A program made the position numbers and the translations under genes. The notes below the pieces were generated by a model. That model worked only from the letters and a program-made list of their open reading frames with translations. It was not told where the DNA came from and did no database searches. A stretch of DNA of 64,000 bases from Novosphingobium sp. Fuku2-ISO-50. Its GTDB lineage: Bacteria; Pseudomonadota; Alphaproteobacteria; Sphingomonadales; Sphingomonadaceae. Shown one piece after another: positions 9,376 to 18,375 of the stretch. Numbering within the stretch: position 1 is the stretch's first letter; each line of letters opens with the position of its first letter. The stretch is taken from assembly GCF_001519055.1 (NCBI RefSeq), contig NZ_KQ954300.1:1-64000 (forward strand), read 5' to 3'.

Positions 9376-9906
9376 TCATCCCCTCCCGCCCCCGCGGAAG
9401 CGCCAGGTGCCGACCGGGTGCCAGGCGCCGTCTATGACGCGGTGGACGGCGATGGCGGGGATGGGGGTGTCTGTGGCGCGCCAGGTGGCGGCGAGCCCGG
9501 ACTGCAGGATGTGGGCGGTGCGGCGGTCGACCTTGTTTTGCACGGTGATGTGAAAACGTGGGGGGACGGCATCGCCGCCAGTTAGCAGGCCGTGGAAATG
9601 GTCGGCGAGCGTTTCGCGAATCTCGGCGAGGTCGGCGCTGATCAGCGCGAGCGCGGTGCCACCGTCGAGGTCGATGATGCGGTCGATGCGCGCGCGCGGG
9701 GGCGGTGTCATTGCGGTCAGGCGGGCCAGAGTGGCGGCGAGTTCGGCAGCGACCATGCCGGGGACCGCGTGGAACAGCGTGCAATGCGCAGAGACACGGT
9801 TCCGCTCCGGCGGGTAATGCGCGCGGCGCAAGGCGTCGAGCCGGGCCTGAAGCGCGTCGGGCAGGACCGCGAGCACGATATGCGGCGTGCGGTCGGCTAT
9901 TGTCAT
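9376..9906 (-). CDS. 2'-5' RNA ligase family protein (2H phosphoesterase)
   Basis: A 176-residue protein with the two histidine motifs of the 2H superfamily, HCTLFH and HITVQN, about 90 residues apart. These form the active site of LigT/CPDase-like enzymes acting on cyclic phosphates or 2'-5' linkages; the physiological substrate is unknown. I chose the ATG at 9906 (MTIADRTPHIVLAVLP), since the frame upstream to 10008 is not family-like and covers an inverted repeat. Downstream it converges on the zincin gene with no gap. Confidence 0.85.
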   Translation of the reverse strand: MTIADRTPHIVLAVLPDALQARLDALRRAHYPPERNRVSAHCTLFHAVPGMVAAELAATLARLTAMTPPPRARIDRIIDLDGGTALALISADLAEIRETLADHFHGLLTGGDAVPPRFHITVQNKVDRRTAHILQSGLAATWRATDTPIPAIAVHRVIDGAWHPVGTWRFRGGGRG

Positions 9907-9981
9907 GGGATGGTGCGAAGGTGGGCGGGAACACTCGGCCGGGCCGGAAAGCCGTGGATGGAGATTTCGGCGAAGGTCGTA

Positions 9982-10034
9982 ATGTTCCCGCTCGTAAGGA
10001 CTAACCAAAGGTTGGCGTCGCCTTGCGGGAACAT
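9982..10034. repeat. 10-bp perfect inverted repeat with nested hairpin
   Basis: ATGTTCCCGC (9982-9991) and GCGGGAACAT (10025-10034) are exact reverse complements separated by 33 bases. Within the loop AACC/GGTT (10003-10013) can pair again. It lies in the 184-base gap between mltG and the 2H gene, so it may be an RNA structure in the mRNA between them or an operator. There is no T-run, so it is not a simple terminator. Confidence 0.5.
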
Positions 10035-10090
10035 CCTTAGCGGATAAACACCTAGCGAATCGTTAACGCGGCGCAGCACCGGGCGCGCGA

Positions 10091-11107
10091 TCACATCTCT
10101 CCGCGCGCGCGGCGGAGGGCGAACCATTTGGCGACATTGGCATTATGCTGATCGAGCGTATCGGCAAAGACATGCCCGCCGGTGCCGTCGGCGACCATAT
10201 AGAGCGCCTTGGTATCGGCCGGATTGAGCACGGCGGCGATGCTGTCGCGCCCCGGATTGGTGATCGGCCCCTTGGGCAGGCCGACCATGCTGTAGGTGTT
10301 GTAGCCGTTGACCGCGTGAATTTCGGATTCGCGGATGCGCCGACCGATCGGGCGGCCCTGCGTGATCGGATAGATAATCGTCGGGTCCGCCTGAAGCTTC
10401 ATGCCCTGTTTCAGCCGGTTCGAATAGAGCCCGGCGACCATCCGGCGTTCAGACGGCTTGCCGGTTTCCTTTTCGACGATCGAGGCCAGGATGATCGCTT
10501 CTTGCGGAGTCTTGGCCACCGTGCGCGGGCTGCGTTTGGCCCACAAATCGGCAAGCGTGGTCTGCATCGCCTTTTGCATGCGCGCGATCACGGCGGCGCG
10601 GGGCTCGCCGCGCTGATAATCATAGCTGTTGGGCAGGATCGTGCCCTCGGCGGGCATCGGCGCCGGCCCGGTCAACAGCGGCTGCGCCATCAGCTTTTCA
10701 TGGACGAGCACCGAGGGCATGCCTTCGGGCACGGTGAACAGCCGCAGCATGACGCCTTCGCGGCCTTGCAGAATGGCCAGGATCTGCGCGCCGCTGACAT
10801 GGGGGGGAAGAATGAATTCGCCCGCTTTCAGCCCCCCGGCATGGCCGAGCAGGCGCGCCCGCGCGCGGAACGTCGAGGCCGAGGCAACCGCGCCTTCGGC
10901 TTCGAGTTCCTGGGACACGCTGACCATGCCGGCGCCTTCGGAGACGATGAACGAGGCCTGGCGGGCCAAAGGCCCCGGCCCGTACCAGCCCCACAGGAAA
11001 TGCACGCCATAGCCGAGCACCAGCGCGAGCACCGCGATCAGCACCCATTGCGTCCTGCTCTTGCGGGCGAATACGCCCTTTCGCCGGTTGCGACCCTGCG
11101 CCATCAT
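10091..11107 (-). CDS. mltG: endolytic transglycosylase MltG
   Basis: A 338-residue inner-membrane enzyme that cuts nascent peptidoglycan glycan strands. The N-terminus is basic, followed by one transmembrane segment (about residues 21-45), then a LysM-like region and the YceG catalytic domain with ILASIVEKET (catalytic Glu), GLYSNRL, GMKLQADPTIIYP and NGYNTYSMVGLPKGPITNPG. These are classical MltG signatures. It lies 43 bases downstream of fabF on the same strand, a common arrangement (acpP-fabF-mltG). Confidence 0.96.
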   Translation of the reverse strand: MMAQGRNRRKGVFARKSRTQWVLIAVLALVLGYGVHFLWGWYGPGPLARQASFIVSEGAGMVSVSQELEAEGAVASASTFRARARLLGHAGGLKAGEFILPPHVSGAQILAILQGREGVMLRLFTVPEGMPSVLVHEKLMAQPLLTGPAPMPAEGTILPNSYDYQRGEPRAAVIARMQKAMQTTLADLWAKRSPRTVAKTPQEAIILASIVEKETGKPSERRMVAGLYSNRLKQGMKLQADPTIIYPITQGRPIGRRIRESEIHAVNGYNTYSMVGLPKGPITNPGRDSIAAVLNPADTKALYMVADGTGGHVFADTLDQHNANVAKWFALRRARGEM

Positions 11108-11130
11108 TTTGCCATTGTTGCGCCGCCCCG

Positions 11131-11150
11131 TCCGGTCCCGCTGGACCGGA
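11131..11150 (-). other. 8-bp intercistronic hairpin between fabF and mltG
   Basis: TCCGGTCC (11131-11138) pairs perfectly with GGACCGGA (11143-11150) around a four-base loop, immediately after the fabF stop codon. No T-run follows on the minus strand, so it is more likely an mRNA-stabilising or processing hairpin than a terminator. Confidence 0.4.
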
Positions 11151-12407
11151 TCAGAGCGCCTTGACGATCAGGCTGGCGTTTGTGCCGCCAAACCCGAACG
11201 AATTGTTGAGCGCCGCACGCACCTTGCGCTTTTTCGCCACGAGCGGAACCAGATCGACACCTTCGCAGCCTTCGCTCGGATTGTCGAGATTGAGCGTGGG
11301 CGGCACGATCTGATCACGAATGGCCAGAATGCAGAAAATCGTCTCGACCGCGCCCGCGCCGCCGAGCAAGTGCCCGATGGCCGATTTGGTGCTGCTCATC
11401 GAAGCGCCGCTCAGATCGTCGCCCAGCACGCGCTTGACCGCGGCGAGTTCGATCGTGTCGGCCATTGTCGAGGTGCCATGCGCATTGACATAATCGATGT
11501 CGCCCGGCTCCATCCCGGCCTTGCGCATCGCCATCCGCATCGACAGTTCGGCGCCCTTGCCCTCGGGATGCGGCGCGGTCACGTGATAGGCATCGCCCGA
11601 CAGGCCATAGCCGACCACTTCGGCATAGATCTTGGCCCCGCGCGCCTTGGCATGTTCATACTCTTCGAGCACGACCACCCCGGCGCCTTCACCCATCACA
11701 AAGCCGTCGCGATCCCGGTCATAGGGGCGGCTGGCCTGTTCGGGGCGATCGTTGTACGAGCAGTTGAGCGCGCGCGCCTGGGCAAACCCGGCCACGCCGA
11801 GCGGATTGATCGTCGATTCGGATCCGCCTGCCAGCATCACGTCGGCATCGTCGTCCCGGATCATCCGCGCGGCATCGCCGATCGAATGCGCCCCGGTCGA
11901 ACAGGCCGTGACCACCGCATGGTTCGGCCCCATCAGCCCGTACTTGATGCTCACCTGCCCCGAAATGAGATTGATCAGCCGTCCGTGAACGAAGTGCGGA
12001 GAAACGCGCCCCGGCCCCTTTTCGTGCAGCACGATCGATTCGCTCTCGATTCCGGGCAGCCCGCCGATGCCCGAACCGATCGAGCAGCCGGTGCGCAGCT
12101 TGAGCGCTTCGTCCATGTCGACGAGGCCCGCATCCTCAAGCGCCTGGCTTGCGGCATCGATGCCATAGATGATGAACGGATCGACCTGACGCTGAACCTT
12201 GTGATCGACACGGCGATTGGGATCAAAGCCGTATGCATGATCCGCCGGCTTTACCTCGCAGGCAATGCGGCATTTCTGGTCGCTGGCATCGAATCTGGTG
12301 ATGGGCCCCGCGCCCGATTTGCCGGCAAGGATGTTTGCCCAGGCAGTTTCGACATCTGCTCCCAGCGGGGTGACCAGGCCAAGGCCGGTGACAACGACAC
12401 GACGCAT
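11151..12407 (-). CDS. fabF: beta-ketoacyl-ACP synthase II
   Basis: A 418-residue condensing enzyme that elongates acyl-ACP with malonyl-ACP in fatty acid synthesis. The Cys-His-His active site is visible: C169 in VTACSTGAHSIG, H310 in NAHGTSTMADTIE and H346 in SAIGHLLGGAGA. The C-terminal NNSFGFGGTN is also present. I chose the start at 12407 (MRRVVVTGLG) because TCCGGAGA lies correctly upstream and the longer frame is not family-like. It is preceded by a terminator-like hairpin separating it from acpP. Confidence 0.97.
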   Translation of the reverse strand: MRRVVVTGLGLVTPLGADVETAWANILAGKSGAGPITRFDASDQKCRIACEVKPADHAYGFDPNRRVDHKVQRQVDPFIIYGIDAASQALEDAGLVDMDEALKLRTGCSIGSGIGGLPGIESESIVLHEKGPGRVSPHFVHGRLINLISGQVSIKYGLMGPNHAVVTACSTGAHSIGDAARMIRDDDADVMLAGGSESTINPLGVAGFAQARALNCSYNDRPEQASRPYDRDRDGFVMGEGAGVVVLEEYEHAKARGAKIYAEVVGYGLSGDAYHVTAPHPEGKGAELSMRMAMRKAGMEPGDIDYVNAHGTSTMADTIELAAVKRVLGDDLSGASMSSTKSAIGHLLGGAGAVETIFCILAIRDQIVPPTLNLDNPSEGCEGVDLVPLVAKKRKVRAALNNSFGFGGTNASLIVKAL

Positions 12408-12419
12408 TGTTTTCTCCGG

Positions 12420-12459
12420 AAAAAAAGAAACAGGCCCAGCCCTGCATGGGCCGAGCCTG
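12420..12459 (-). terminator. terminator/attenuator between acpP and fabF
   Basis: On the minus strand a GC-rich hairpin (CAGGC at 12459-12455 with GCCTG at 12435-12431, and GGCCCA/TGGGCC inside) is followed directly by TTTCTTTTTTT (12430-12420). That is a textbook rho-independent shape. It ends only 13 bases before the fabF start codon and overlaps the edge of its ribosome site. Confidence 0.75.
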
Positions 12460-12542
12460 CCTTTGCACCCCCACCTTGCGGCACCCGCCGGGACCGTGTC
12501 CCGGCAAGCTTCAGCCGACAAGAATGGGGGAGTTCAGGGTGA

Positions 12543-12779
12543 TCAGCCCTTGTTTTCGTCGATGTACTTGATCGCATCGGCGACCGTGGCGATCTTTTCC
12601 GCCGCGTCGTCGGGGATCTCGACACCGAATTCTTCTTCAAACGCCATCACCAGCTCGACGATGTCGAGCGAATCGGCGCCAAGATCGTCGATGAAGCTGG
12701 CGTCTTCAGTGACCTTGTCGGCCTCGACCCCGAGGTGCTCGACAACGATCTTCTTAACGCGGTCGGCGGTATCGCTCAT
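12543..12779 (-). CDS. acpP: acyl carrier protein
   Basis: A 78-residue acidic protein with the phosphopantetheine attachment motif GADSLD (Ser37). It carries acyl chains in fatty acid synthesis and is the direct substrate partner of the downstream FabF. AGGGA lies upstream of the ATG. A 124-base gap separates it from aspS, which is upstream on the same strand, so it probably has its own promoter there, though I cannot point to convincing -35/-10 boxes. Confidence 0.98.
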   Translation of the reverse strand: MSDTADRVKKIVVEHLGVEADKVTEDASFIDDLGADSLDIVELVMAFEEEFGVEIPDDAAEKIATVADAIKYIDENKG

Positions 12780-12903
12780 TCGATGTGTCCCTTCAGACGA
12801 AACAGGTGGTTTGACCGTTCAGCGCATCGCCCTAATGGCCGCAAGCGCCGCTGGCAAGTGGGAGACGCCGGACCTGCGCAAGAAGCGCGACCGGCTACGG
12901 AAT

Positions 12904-14688
12904 TCATGCGTTTTTCTGGGGCTCGACGACGCGAATCGACAGCTCGCGCATCTGTTGCAGAGCGGCCGGCGCGGGCGCGCCCATCAACAGGTCTTCGGCG
13001 CGCTGATTCATCGGAAACAGCGAAATTTCGCGCAAATTCTGCGCACCGCAGACCAGCATGACGATACGATCGACCCCTGCGGCCATCCCGCCGTGCGGCG
13101 GCGCGCCATATTGGAACGCGCGATAGAGCCCGCCAAAGCGATCCTCGACATCCTGTTTGGTCAATCCGACGAGTTCAAAGGCGCGGACCATCGTCTCGGG
13201 GCTTTGATTGCGGATCGAACCCGACGCGATTTCAAAGCCGTTGCACACGAGGTCGTACTGAAACGCCTTGATCTTCAAAGGATCCATGGTGTTCAGCGCG
13301 TCGATCCCGCCTTGCGGCATCGAGAACGGGTTATGCGCGAATTCGACTTTCCTGGCGTCTTCGTCCCATTCGTAGAACGGGAAATCGACGATCCAGCACA
13401 GGCGGAACGCGCCCTGTTCGATCAGGCCGAGCTGATCGGCGACGCGATTGCGCGCGTGGCCCGCCAGCTTGGCCGCCTGATCGGGCTTGCCCGCGGCAAA
13501 GAACAGGCCGTCGTCAGCGCCCAGCCCCAGTTCGGCGTAGATCGCCTCCATGCCCTCGATGCCGTGATTCTTGGCAATCGGACCGCCGAAATCGCCGCCC
13601 TTGCGCGTGACATAGCCGAGCCCGGCATGGCCTTCGGCGCGGGCCCATTCGTTCATGTCGTCAAAGAACTTGCGGCTCTTGTCCGCCGTTCCGGGCGCCG
13701 GAATGGCGCGCACGACGCCGCCGCCGCCGATGATTCGTTCGAACAGGCCAAAGCCGGACTTGGCGAAATGATGCGACACGTCGGTGATGATCAGCGGGTT
13801 GCGCAGATCCGGCTTGTCCGAGCCGTATTTGAGCATCGCCTCGTCATAGGCGATGCGCGGAAACTGGCCCGAAGGCGTCACCGCGCGGCCATCGGCAAAT
13901 TCTTCGAAAATCGCGCCGATCACCGGCTCCATCGTCTCCCAGATTTCTTCCTGGGTGACAAAACTCATTTCGAGATCGAGCTGATAGAATTCGCCCGGCA
14001 GGCGGTCGGCGCGCGGATCTTCGTCGCGAAAACACGGCGCGATCTGGAAATAGCGGTCGAATCCGGCGACCATCAGCAACTGCTTGTACTGCTGCGGCGC
14101 CTGCGGCAGCGCGTAGAACTTGCCCGGATGGATGCGGCTGGGCACGAGGAAATCGCGGGCGCCTTCGGGGCTCGACGCGGTCAGGATCGGGGTCGAATAT
14201 TCCGTGAAGCCCACCGCTTCCATGCGCCGACGCATCGACGAGATGACCTTTGTCCGCCGCACGATATTGGCATGAAGCGTATCGCGGCGCAGATCGAGGA
14301 AACGATAGCGCAAGCGGATGTCTTCGGGATATTCCTGCTCGCCGGCGACCGGCATGGGCAGCTCGTCCGCCGCCGACAGCACCGTGGCGGCGCGCGCATA
14401 GACTTCGATCGCGCCGGTGGCCAGATTCGGATTGACCGTCGCATCGGCGCGCGCCTTGACCACGCCGTCGATCGTCACGACGCTTTCGACGCGCAACCCT
14501 TCGAGAATCGCCAGCGCGGGGCTGTCGGAATCGGCGACGATCTGCGTCAGGCCGTAATGATCGCGCAAATCGACGAACAGGACGCCGCCGTGATCGCGCC
14601 TGCGATGCACCCAACCCGACAGACGGACGGTCTGGCCGACTGCTTCGAGCGTCAGGGCACCGCAAGTGTGGGAACGATAGGGATGCAT
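12904..14688 (-). CDS. aspS: aspartate-tRNA ligase
   Basis: A 594-residue class II synthetase of bacterial type. An N-terminal OB anticodon-binding domain ([20 protein letters not shown]) is followed by the catalytic core with motif 2 ([10 protein letters not shown]), a GAD insertion and motif 3 ([13 protein letters not shown]). In alphaproteobacteria this enzyme is often non-discriminating (Asp and Asn), which cannot be decided from this window. The ATG at 14688 follows GGAAAGACC; the open frame continuing upstream to 15333 is antisense to rnd and not coding. Confidence 0.97.
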   Translation of the reverse strand: MHPYRSHTCGALTLEAVGQTVRLSGWVHRRRDHGGVLFVDLRDHYGLTQIVADSDSPALAILEGLRVESVVTIDGVVKARADATVNPNLATGAIEVYARAATVLSAADELPMPVAGEQEYPEDIRLRYRFLDLRRDTLHANIVRRTKVISSMRRRMEAVGFTEYSTPILTASSPEGARDFLVPSRIHPGKFYALPQAPQQYKQLLMVAGFDRYFQIAPCFRDEDPRADRLPGEFYQLDLEMSFVTQEEIWETMEPVIGAIFEEFADGRAVTPSGQFPRIAYDEAMLKYGSDKPDLRNPLIITDVSHHFAKSGFGLFERIIGGGGVVRAIPAPGTADKSRKFFDDMNEWARAEGHAGLGYVTRKGGDFGGPIAKNHGIEGMEAIYAELGLGADDGLFFAAGKPDQAAKLAGHARNRVADQLGLIEQGAFRLCWIVDFPFYEWDEDARKVEFAHNPFSMPQGGIDALNTMDPLKIKAFQYDLVCNGFEIASGSIRNQSPETMVRAFELVGLTKQDVEDRFGGLYRAFQYGAPPHGGMAAGVDRIVMLVCGAQNLREISLFPMNQRAEDLLMGAPAPAALQQMRELSIRVVEPQKNA

Positions 14689-14850
14689 TGAAGGTCTTTC
14701 CAAAGTGCCCGCATTGAGGCAGGGATTTGTCAGCGGCCAAAAGGCGATGGCCGCCCGTTTGTCAAGCCGCCGCCCCCGGACGGGGGTACCCCGTGAGGCC
14801 CCTTTCGCCGCCATAGGCGTCCGCGCGAAGGCCGAGAAGAAAAAAGACCG

Positions 14851-16140
14851 ATGAAGATCCATCCGCTGATCACCACTACCGACGCCCTGGCCGATCTTTG
14901 CAGCCGACTGGCCAAGGCCGATTTCATCACCGTCGACACCGAATTCATGCGTGAAAACACCTACTGGCCCGAACTGTGCCTGGTGCAGATCGCCGATGAC
15001 AAGGAAGCCGCCGCGATCGACCCGATGGCGCCGGGAATCGATTTGTCGCCGCTGCTCGAGCTGCTGGTCGACAACGAAGACGTGCTCAAGGTGTTTCATG
15101 CCGGCGGGCAGGATGTGGAAATCATCTACAACCTGACCGGGCGCACGCCGCATCCGATATTCGACACGCAGATCGCGATGATGGCGATCAGCCAGTCGGA
15201 ACAGATCGGCTATTCCAATCTGGTCGAAAGCTGGCTGGGCTTTTCGGTCGACAAGGGCGCGCGCTTTACCGATTGGTCGCGCCGCCCGCTGACCGAGCGG
15301 CAGATCGAATACGCGATCGGCGACGTTACCCATCTGTCAAAGATTTTCCCGCGTATGCTCAAGCGGTTGATCCGCACCGGGCGCGGCGAATGGCTCGACA
15401 TCGAGATGGAAAAGCTGGCCGATCCGGAACACTATCGCAGCGACCCCCAGACCGTCTGGCTGAAAATTCGTCCGCCCAGCCGCAATCCCGCTGTGCTCGG
15501 CCGGATGAAGGCGCTGGCCGCCTGGCGCGAGACCGAGGCGATGGACAAGAACATCCCGCGCGGCCGGATCATGCGCGACGAGACTTTGGCCGACCTCGCC
15601 AGCCATCCGCCGCGCGAACAGGCCGATCTTGCCAAAGTGCGCGGCCTGTCGACCGGATGGCGCGAAAACGAGATCGGGCGCAGGCTGATGCAGTGCCTTG
15701 CCAATGCGCAGCCGTTGAGCGAGGCGGAATTGCCGCCACGCGCCCCGCGCGGCGCGCCTTTGGGCAAGGAAGGCGCGCTCGTCGCCGATTTGCTCAAGCT
15801 GTTGCTCAAGATCCGCAGCCGCGAGATCGACATCGCCTCGCGCCTGCTCGCGCGCAGCGACGATCTCGAAGCGCTCGCCGCCGGGCAGCGCAAGGGGCTG
15901 GCGATTCTCGAAGGCTGGCGCTTTGACCAGTTTGGTCGCGACGCGCTGGAACTGGTCGAGGGCAAGCTCGCCTTTGCCGTCGTGCGCGGCAAGCTGAAAA
16001 TGGCGCATATCGACGATATCGGCAGCGACGGCGGCAACCCCGAGCAGGGCGAGCCGGAGCCCGAGATCGAAGCCGAATTCACCATGATCGAAGCGGGCGA
16101 CGCCCCTGAAGACGGTTCAGAGGACGGCGGCGAAAGCTGA
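14851..16140 (+). CDS. rnd: ribonuclease D
   Basis: A 429-residue 3'-5' exoribonuclease acting on tRNA precursors. The DEDDy active site is visible: DTEFM near residue 29, [13 protein letters not shown], and YAIGDVTHL. An HRDC nucleic-acid-binding domain covers about residues 210-290. The last 40 residues are strongly acidic. It is divergent from aspS across 162 bases, which contain the palindrome CCCCCGGACGGGGG (14773-14786). Its stop overlaps the next start (TGATG). Confidence 0.95.
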   Translation: MKIHPLITTTDALADLCSRLAKADFITVDTEFMRENTYWPELCLVQIADDKEAAAIDPMAPGIDLSPLLELLVDNEDVLKVFHAGGQDVEIIYNLTGRTPHPIFDTQIAMMAISQSEQIGYSNLVESWLGFSVDKGARFTDWSRRPLTERQIEYAIGDVTHLSKIFPRMLKRLIRTGRGEWLDIEMEKLADPEHYRSDPQTVWLKIRPPSRNPAVLGRMKALAAWRETEAMDKNIPRGRIMRDETLADLASHPPREQADLAKVRGLSTGWRENEIGRRLMQCLANAQPLSEAELPPRAPRGAPLGKEGALVADLLKLLLKIRSREIDIASRLLARSDDLEALAAGQRKGLAILEGWRFDQFGRDALELVEGKLAFAVVRGKLKMAHIDDIGSDGGNPEQGEPEPEIEAEFTMIEAGDAPEDGSEDGGES

Positions 16141-17036
16141 TGGCGATCTACCTGCCGACGCTCAAGCAGTTGCAATACCTCGTTGCGTTGCACGAACACG
16201 GCCATTTCGGCCGCGCGGCAGACGCCTGTTTCGTGTCGCAATCGACGCTGTCGGCGGGTCTGCGCGAGCTTGAATCGCTGCTCGATGTGGTGCTGGTCGA
16301 ACGTACCCGGCGCGTGGTGCGCTTTACCCCGCTCGGCAATCAGGTCGTGGCCAAGGCGCACCGCCTGTTGCGCGAGGCCGAAGAGCTTTCGGAACTGGTC
16401 CAGTCGCATGGCGCGCCGCTGACGGGCGAATTGCGGATGAGCGTGATCCCGACGATCGCGCCGTTTCTCCTGCCGCGCATCCTGCCCCGGCTGCGCGCCG
16501 AACGGCCGCAACTGCGCCTGTTTCTGCGCGAAGAGCCGAGCGCGGCGGCGATCGAATCGCTGCATCACGGGCGCGCCGACTGCGTCCTGATGGCGCTGCC
16601 GTTTGCGACCGGCGATGTCGATTTCCATCACTTGTTCAACGATCCGCTGCTGGTCGCCTTTCCGCACGACGATCCGCGCGATCCGCCGCAGATGATCGCG
16701 CCGGCAACGATCGATGAGACCCGCCTGCTGCTGCTCGAAGACGGCCATTGCCTGAAAGAACATGCGCTGGCAGCGTGCAACCGGCCCGAATTGCGCGCCA
16801 GCGCGACGATGATCGGCACTTCGCTGCACACGCTGGTGCAGATGGTCGACAATGGGCTGGGGCTGACCATGCTGCCCGAAATGGCGATCAATGCCGGGAT
16901 TCTGGCAGGGACGCGGATCGTCGCCCGCCCGTTGATCAGCGATCACGCCTTTCGCGAAATCGCCCTGGTCTGGCGCAAGAATTCGCCGCGCGCCGATGAA
17001 TTTCACTTGCTTGCCGAGGAACTGCGCGCCGGATGA
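16140..17036 (+). CDS. oxyR: OxyR-type LysR-family peroxide sensor
   Basis: A 298-residue LysR regulator with the N-terminal winged helix-turn-helix (residues 5-65, QSTLSAGLRELE). The effector domain carries GHCLKEHALAAC: cysteines 204 and 213 with exactly eight residues between them, the same spacing as the redox pair C199/C208 of E. coli OxyR in GHCLRDQAMGFC. This supports OxyR rather than a generic LysR. No catalase or ahpC gene is in the window. It overlaps rnd by one base and the next gene by four (ATGA). Confidence 0.9.
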   Translation: MAIYLPTLKQLQYLVALHEHGHFGRAADACFVSQSTLSAGLRELESLLDVVLVERTRRVVRFTPLGNQVVAKAHRLLREAEELSELVQSHGAPLTGELRMSVIPTIAPFLLPRILPRLRAERPQLRLFLREEPSAAAIESLHHGRADCVLMALPFATGDVDFHHLFNDPLLVAFPHDDPRDPPQMIAPATIDETRLLLLEDGHCLKEHALAACNRPELRASATMIGTSLHTLVQMVDNGLGLTMLPEMAINAGILAGTRIVARPLISDHAFREIALVWRKNSPRADEFHLLAEELRAG

Positions 17037-17647
17037 ACGAGACCCGTCAGACCGTGCCGCATACACTGGCCGAAGACGCGTTTGGCCTTGCCACCGGCTG
17101 CCTCGTCCTCGCGCTGGGGGTTGCCTTGCTCCATGCCGCGCGGCTGACCACCGGGGGCGTTGCGGGCATTGCGCTGTTGCTGTCCTATGCCCTGCCGATT
17201 GCGCCGGGACCGCTGTTTACCGCGATCAACCTGCCGATTTTCCTGCTGTTCTGGCCGCGATTGGGCACGGCCTATACATTGCGCACGATTGCCGCGACGA
17301 TCTTGCTCATGGGGCTGATCGGGCTGGTCGAACACGGGCTGGTGGTGGCGACGATCAACCGCCCGCTTGCCGCGATCGTCGGCGGCACGGTGACCGGGGT
17401 CGGCATTCTGGCCGTGACGCGCCATGCCACCGGGGTCGGCGGGCTTTCCGCGATCGCGCGCTGGCTGAGCCAACGCACCGGCTGGCATTTCGGGGCGATC
17501 AGCATGGCATGCGATGCCGCCATCGTCGCCAGTGCCTTCGTCGCGCTGGGGCTGGAGCGCGGATTCTGGTCGCTGGTCGCCGCCTTTACGACCAATGCCA
17601 TGGTGCTCGTCTGGCACCGCCCCGACCGCTATCTGGCCGAGGCTTAG
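17033..17647 (+). CDS. YitT family membrane protein
   Basis: A 204-residue integral membrane protein with five to six hydrophobic segments, including TTGGVAGIALLLSYALP and ATGVGGLSAIARWLSQRTG. The T-G-G-x-x-G repeats are typical of the YitT (DUF161) family. The C-terminal DUF2179 domain of longer homologues is absent. Its function is unknown. The ATG overlaps the oxyR stop, so its translation is coupled to oxyR and it might belong to the peroxide response; this is an inference from position only. Confidence 0.85.
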   Translation: MNETRQTVPHTLAEDAFGLATGCLVLALGVALLHAARLTTGGVAGIALLLSYALPIAPGPLFTAINLPIFLLFWPRLGTAYTLRTIAATILLMGLIGLVEHGLVVATINRPLAAIVGGTVTGVGILAVTRHATGVGGLSAIARWLSQRTGWHFGAISMACDAAIVASAFVALGLERGFWSLVAAFTTNAMVLVWHRPDRYLAEA

Positions 17648-17672
17648 CCGCGTAAATCCCTATATTTATCAG

Positions 17673-18266
17673 TCAATCCATGTGCTTGAGGCCGACGCGC
17701 AGATAATCCCAGCCGGTGATCAGTGTCAGCGCCGCCGCCGTCCACAGCGTCGTGAGCCCGACGGTATGCGGCACATTGACCTCGATCCCGCCGAGCACCG
17801 CGTTCCACCCGGGCAGCGCCGCGCCCAGAATCAAGGCCCCCAGCGCGACCATCTGCGCCGCAGTCTTCCATTTGGCGAGCTTTGACACCGGCACCGAGAC
17901 TTGCAGCCCGCCGAGGAATTCGCGCAAGCCCGAAACCGCGATCTCGCGCAGCAGGATGACCAGCCCGGCAATGACATGGAGCGATCCGACATAGGGCCCG
18001 GTCAGTACCCCCCTTGCCGCGAGCACCAGAATCACCGCCGCGACCATGATCTTGTCGGCGATCGGATCGAGAAAAATGCCGAGTTTTGAAACGGTGCCCT
18101 GCGCGCGCGCGAGATAGCCGTCGAAATAGTCGGTGATCCCCATCAGGCAATAGATGGCAAAGGCCAGGCCATAGCCCGGCGCCCATTCGGGCCACCACAA
18201 CAGGCCGACCAGCACGGGAACCGTGACGATCCGCGACAGGGTCAGGATGTTGGGCAAAGTCAGCAT
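17673..18266 (-). CDS. pgsA: CDP-diacylglycerol-glycerol-3-phosphate 3-phosphatidyltransferase
   Basis: A 197-residue inner-membrane enzyme making phosphatidylglycerol phosphate. The CDP-alcohol phosphotransferase motif D-G-x2-A-R-x8-G-x3-D-x3-D is complete in FDGYLARAQGTVSKLGIFLD plus PIAD (about residues 50-75). Four to five hydrophobic segments are seen. It is convergent with the yitT-like gene (25-base gap) and divergent from the LplT-like transporter, which also handles phospholipid-related substrates. Confidence 0.95.
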   Translation of the reverse strand: MLTLPNILTLSRIVTVPVLVGLLWWPEWAPGYGLAFAIYCLMGITDYFDGYLARAQGTVSKLGIFLDPIADKIMVAAVILVLAARGVLTGPYVGSLHVIAGLVILLREIAVSGLREFLGGLQVSVPVSKLAKWKTAAQMVALGALILGAALPGWNAVLGGIEVNVPHTVGLTTLWTAAALTLITGWDYLRVGLKHMD

Positions 18267-18375
18267 ACCGATAAGCCCATATCGCCAAGCGCGCGATATG
18301 GAAACATCGCTCTTGCCCGGCCCGCGCTGGGCGCTAAGGGTTCACCCCTGCACGGGGATGCCAATTCGGGGCTTG

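Noticed and set aside
12904..15333. 809-residue minus-strand ORF as a fused aspS
   Set aside because: Only the part from 14688 down is AspRS; the upstream extension is antisense to rnd and not protein-like.
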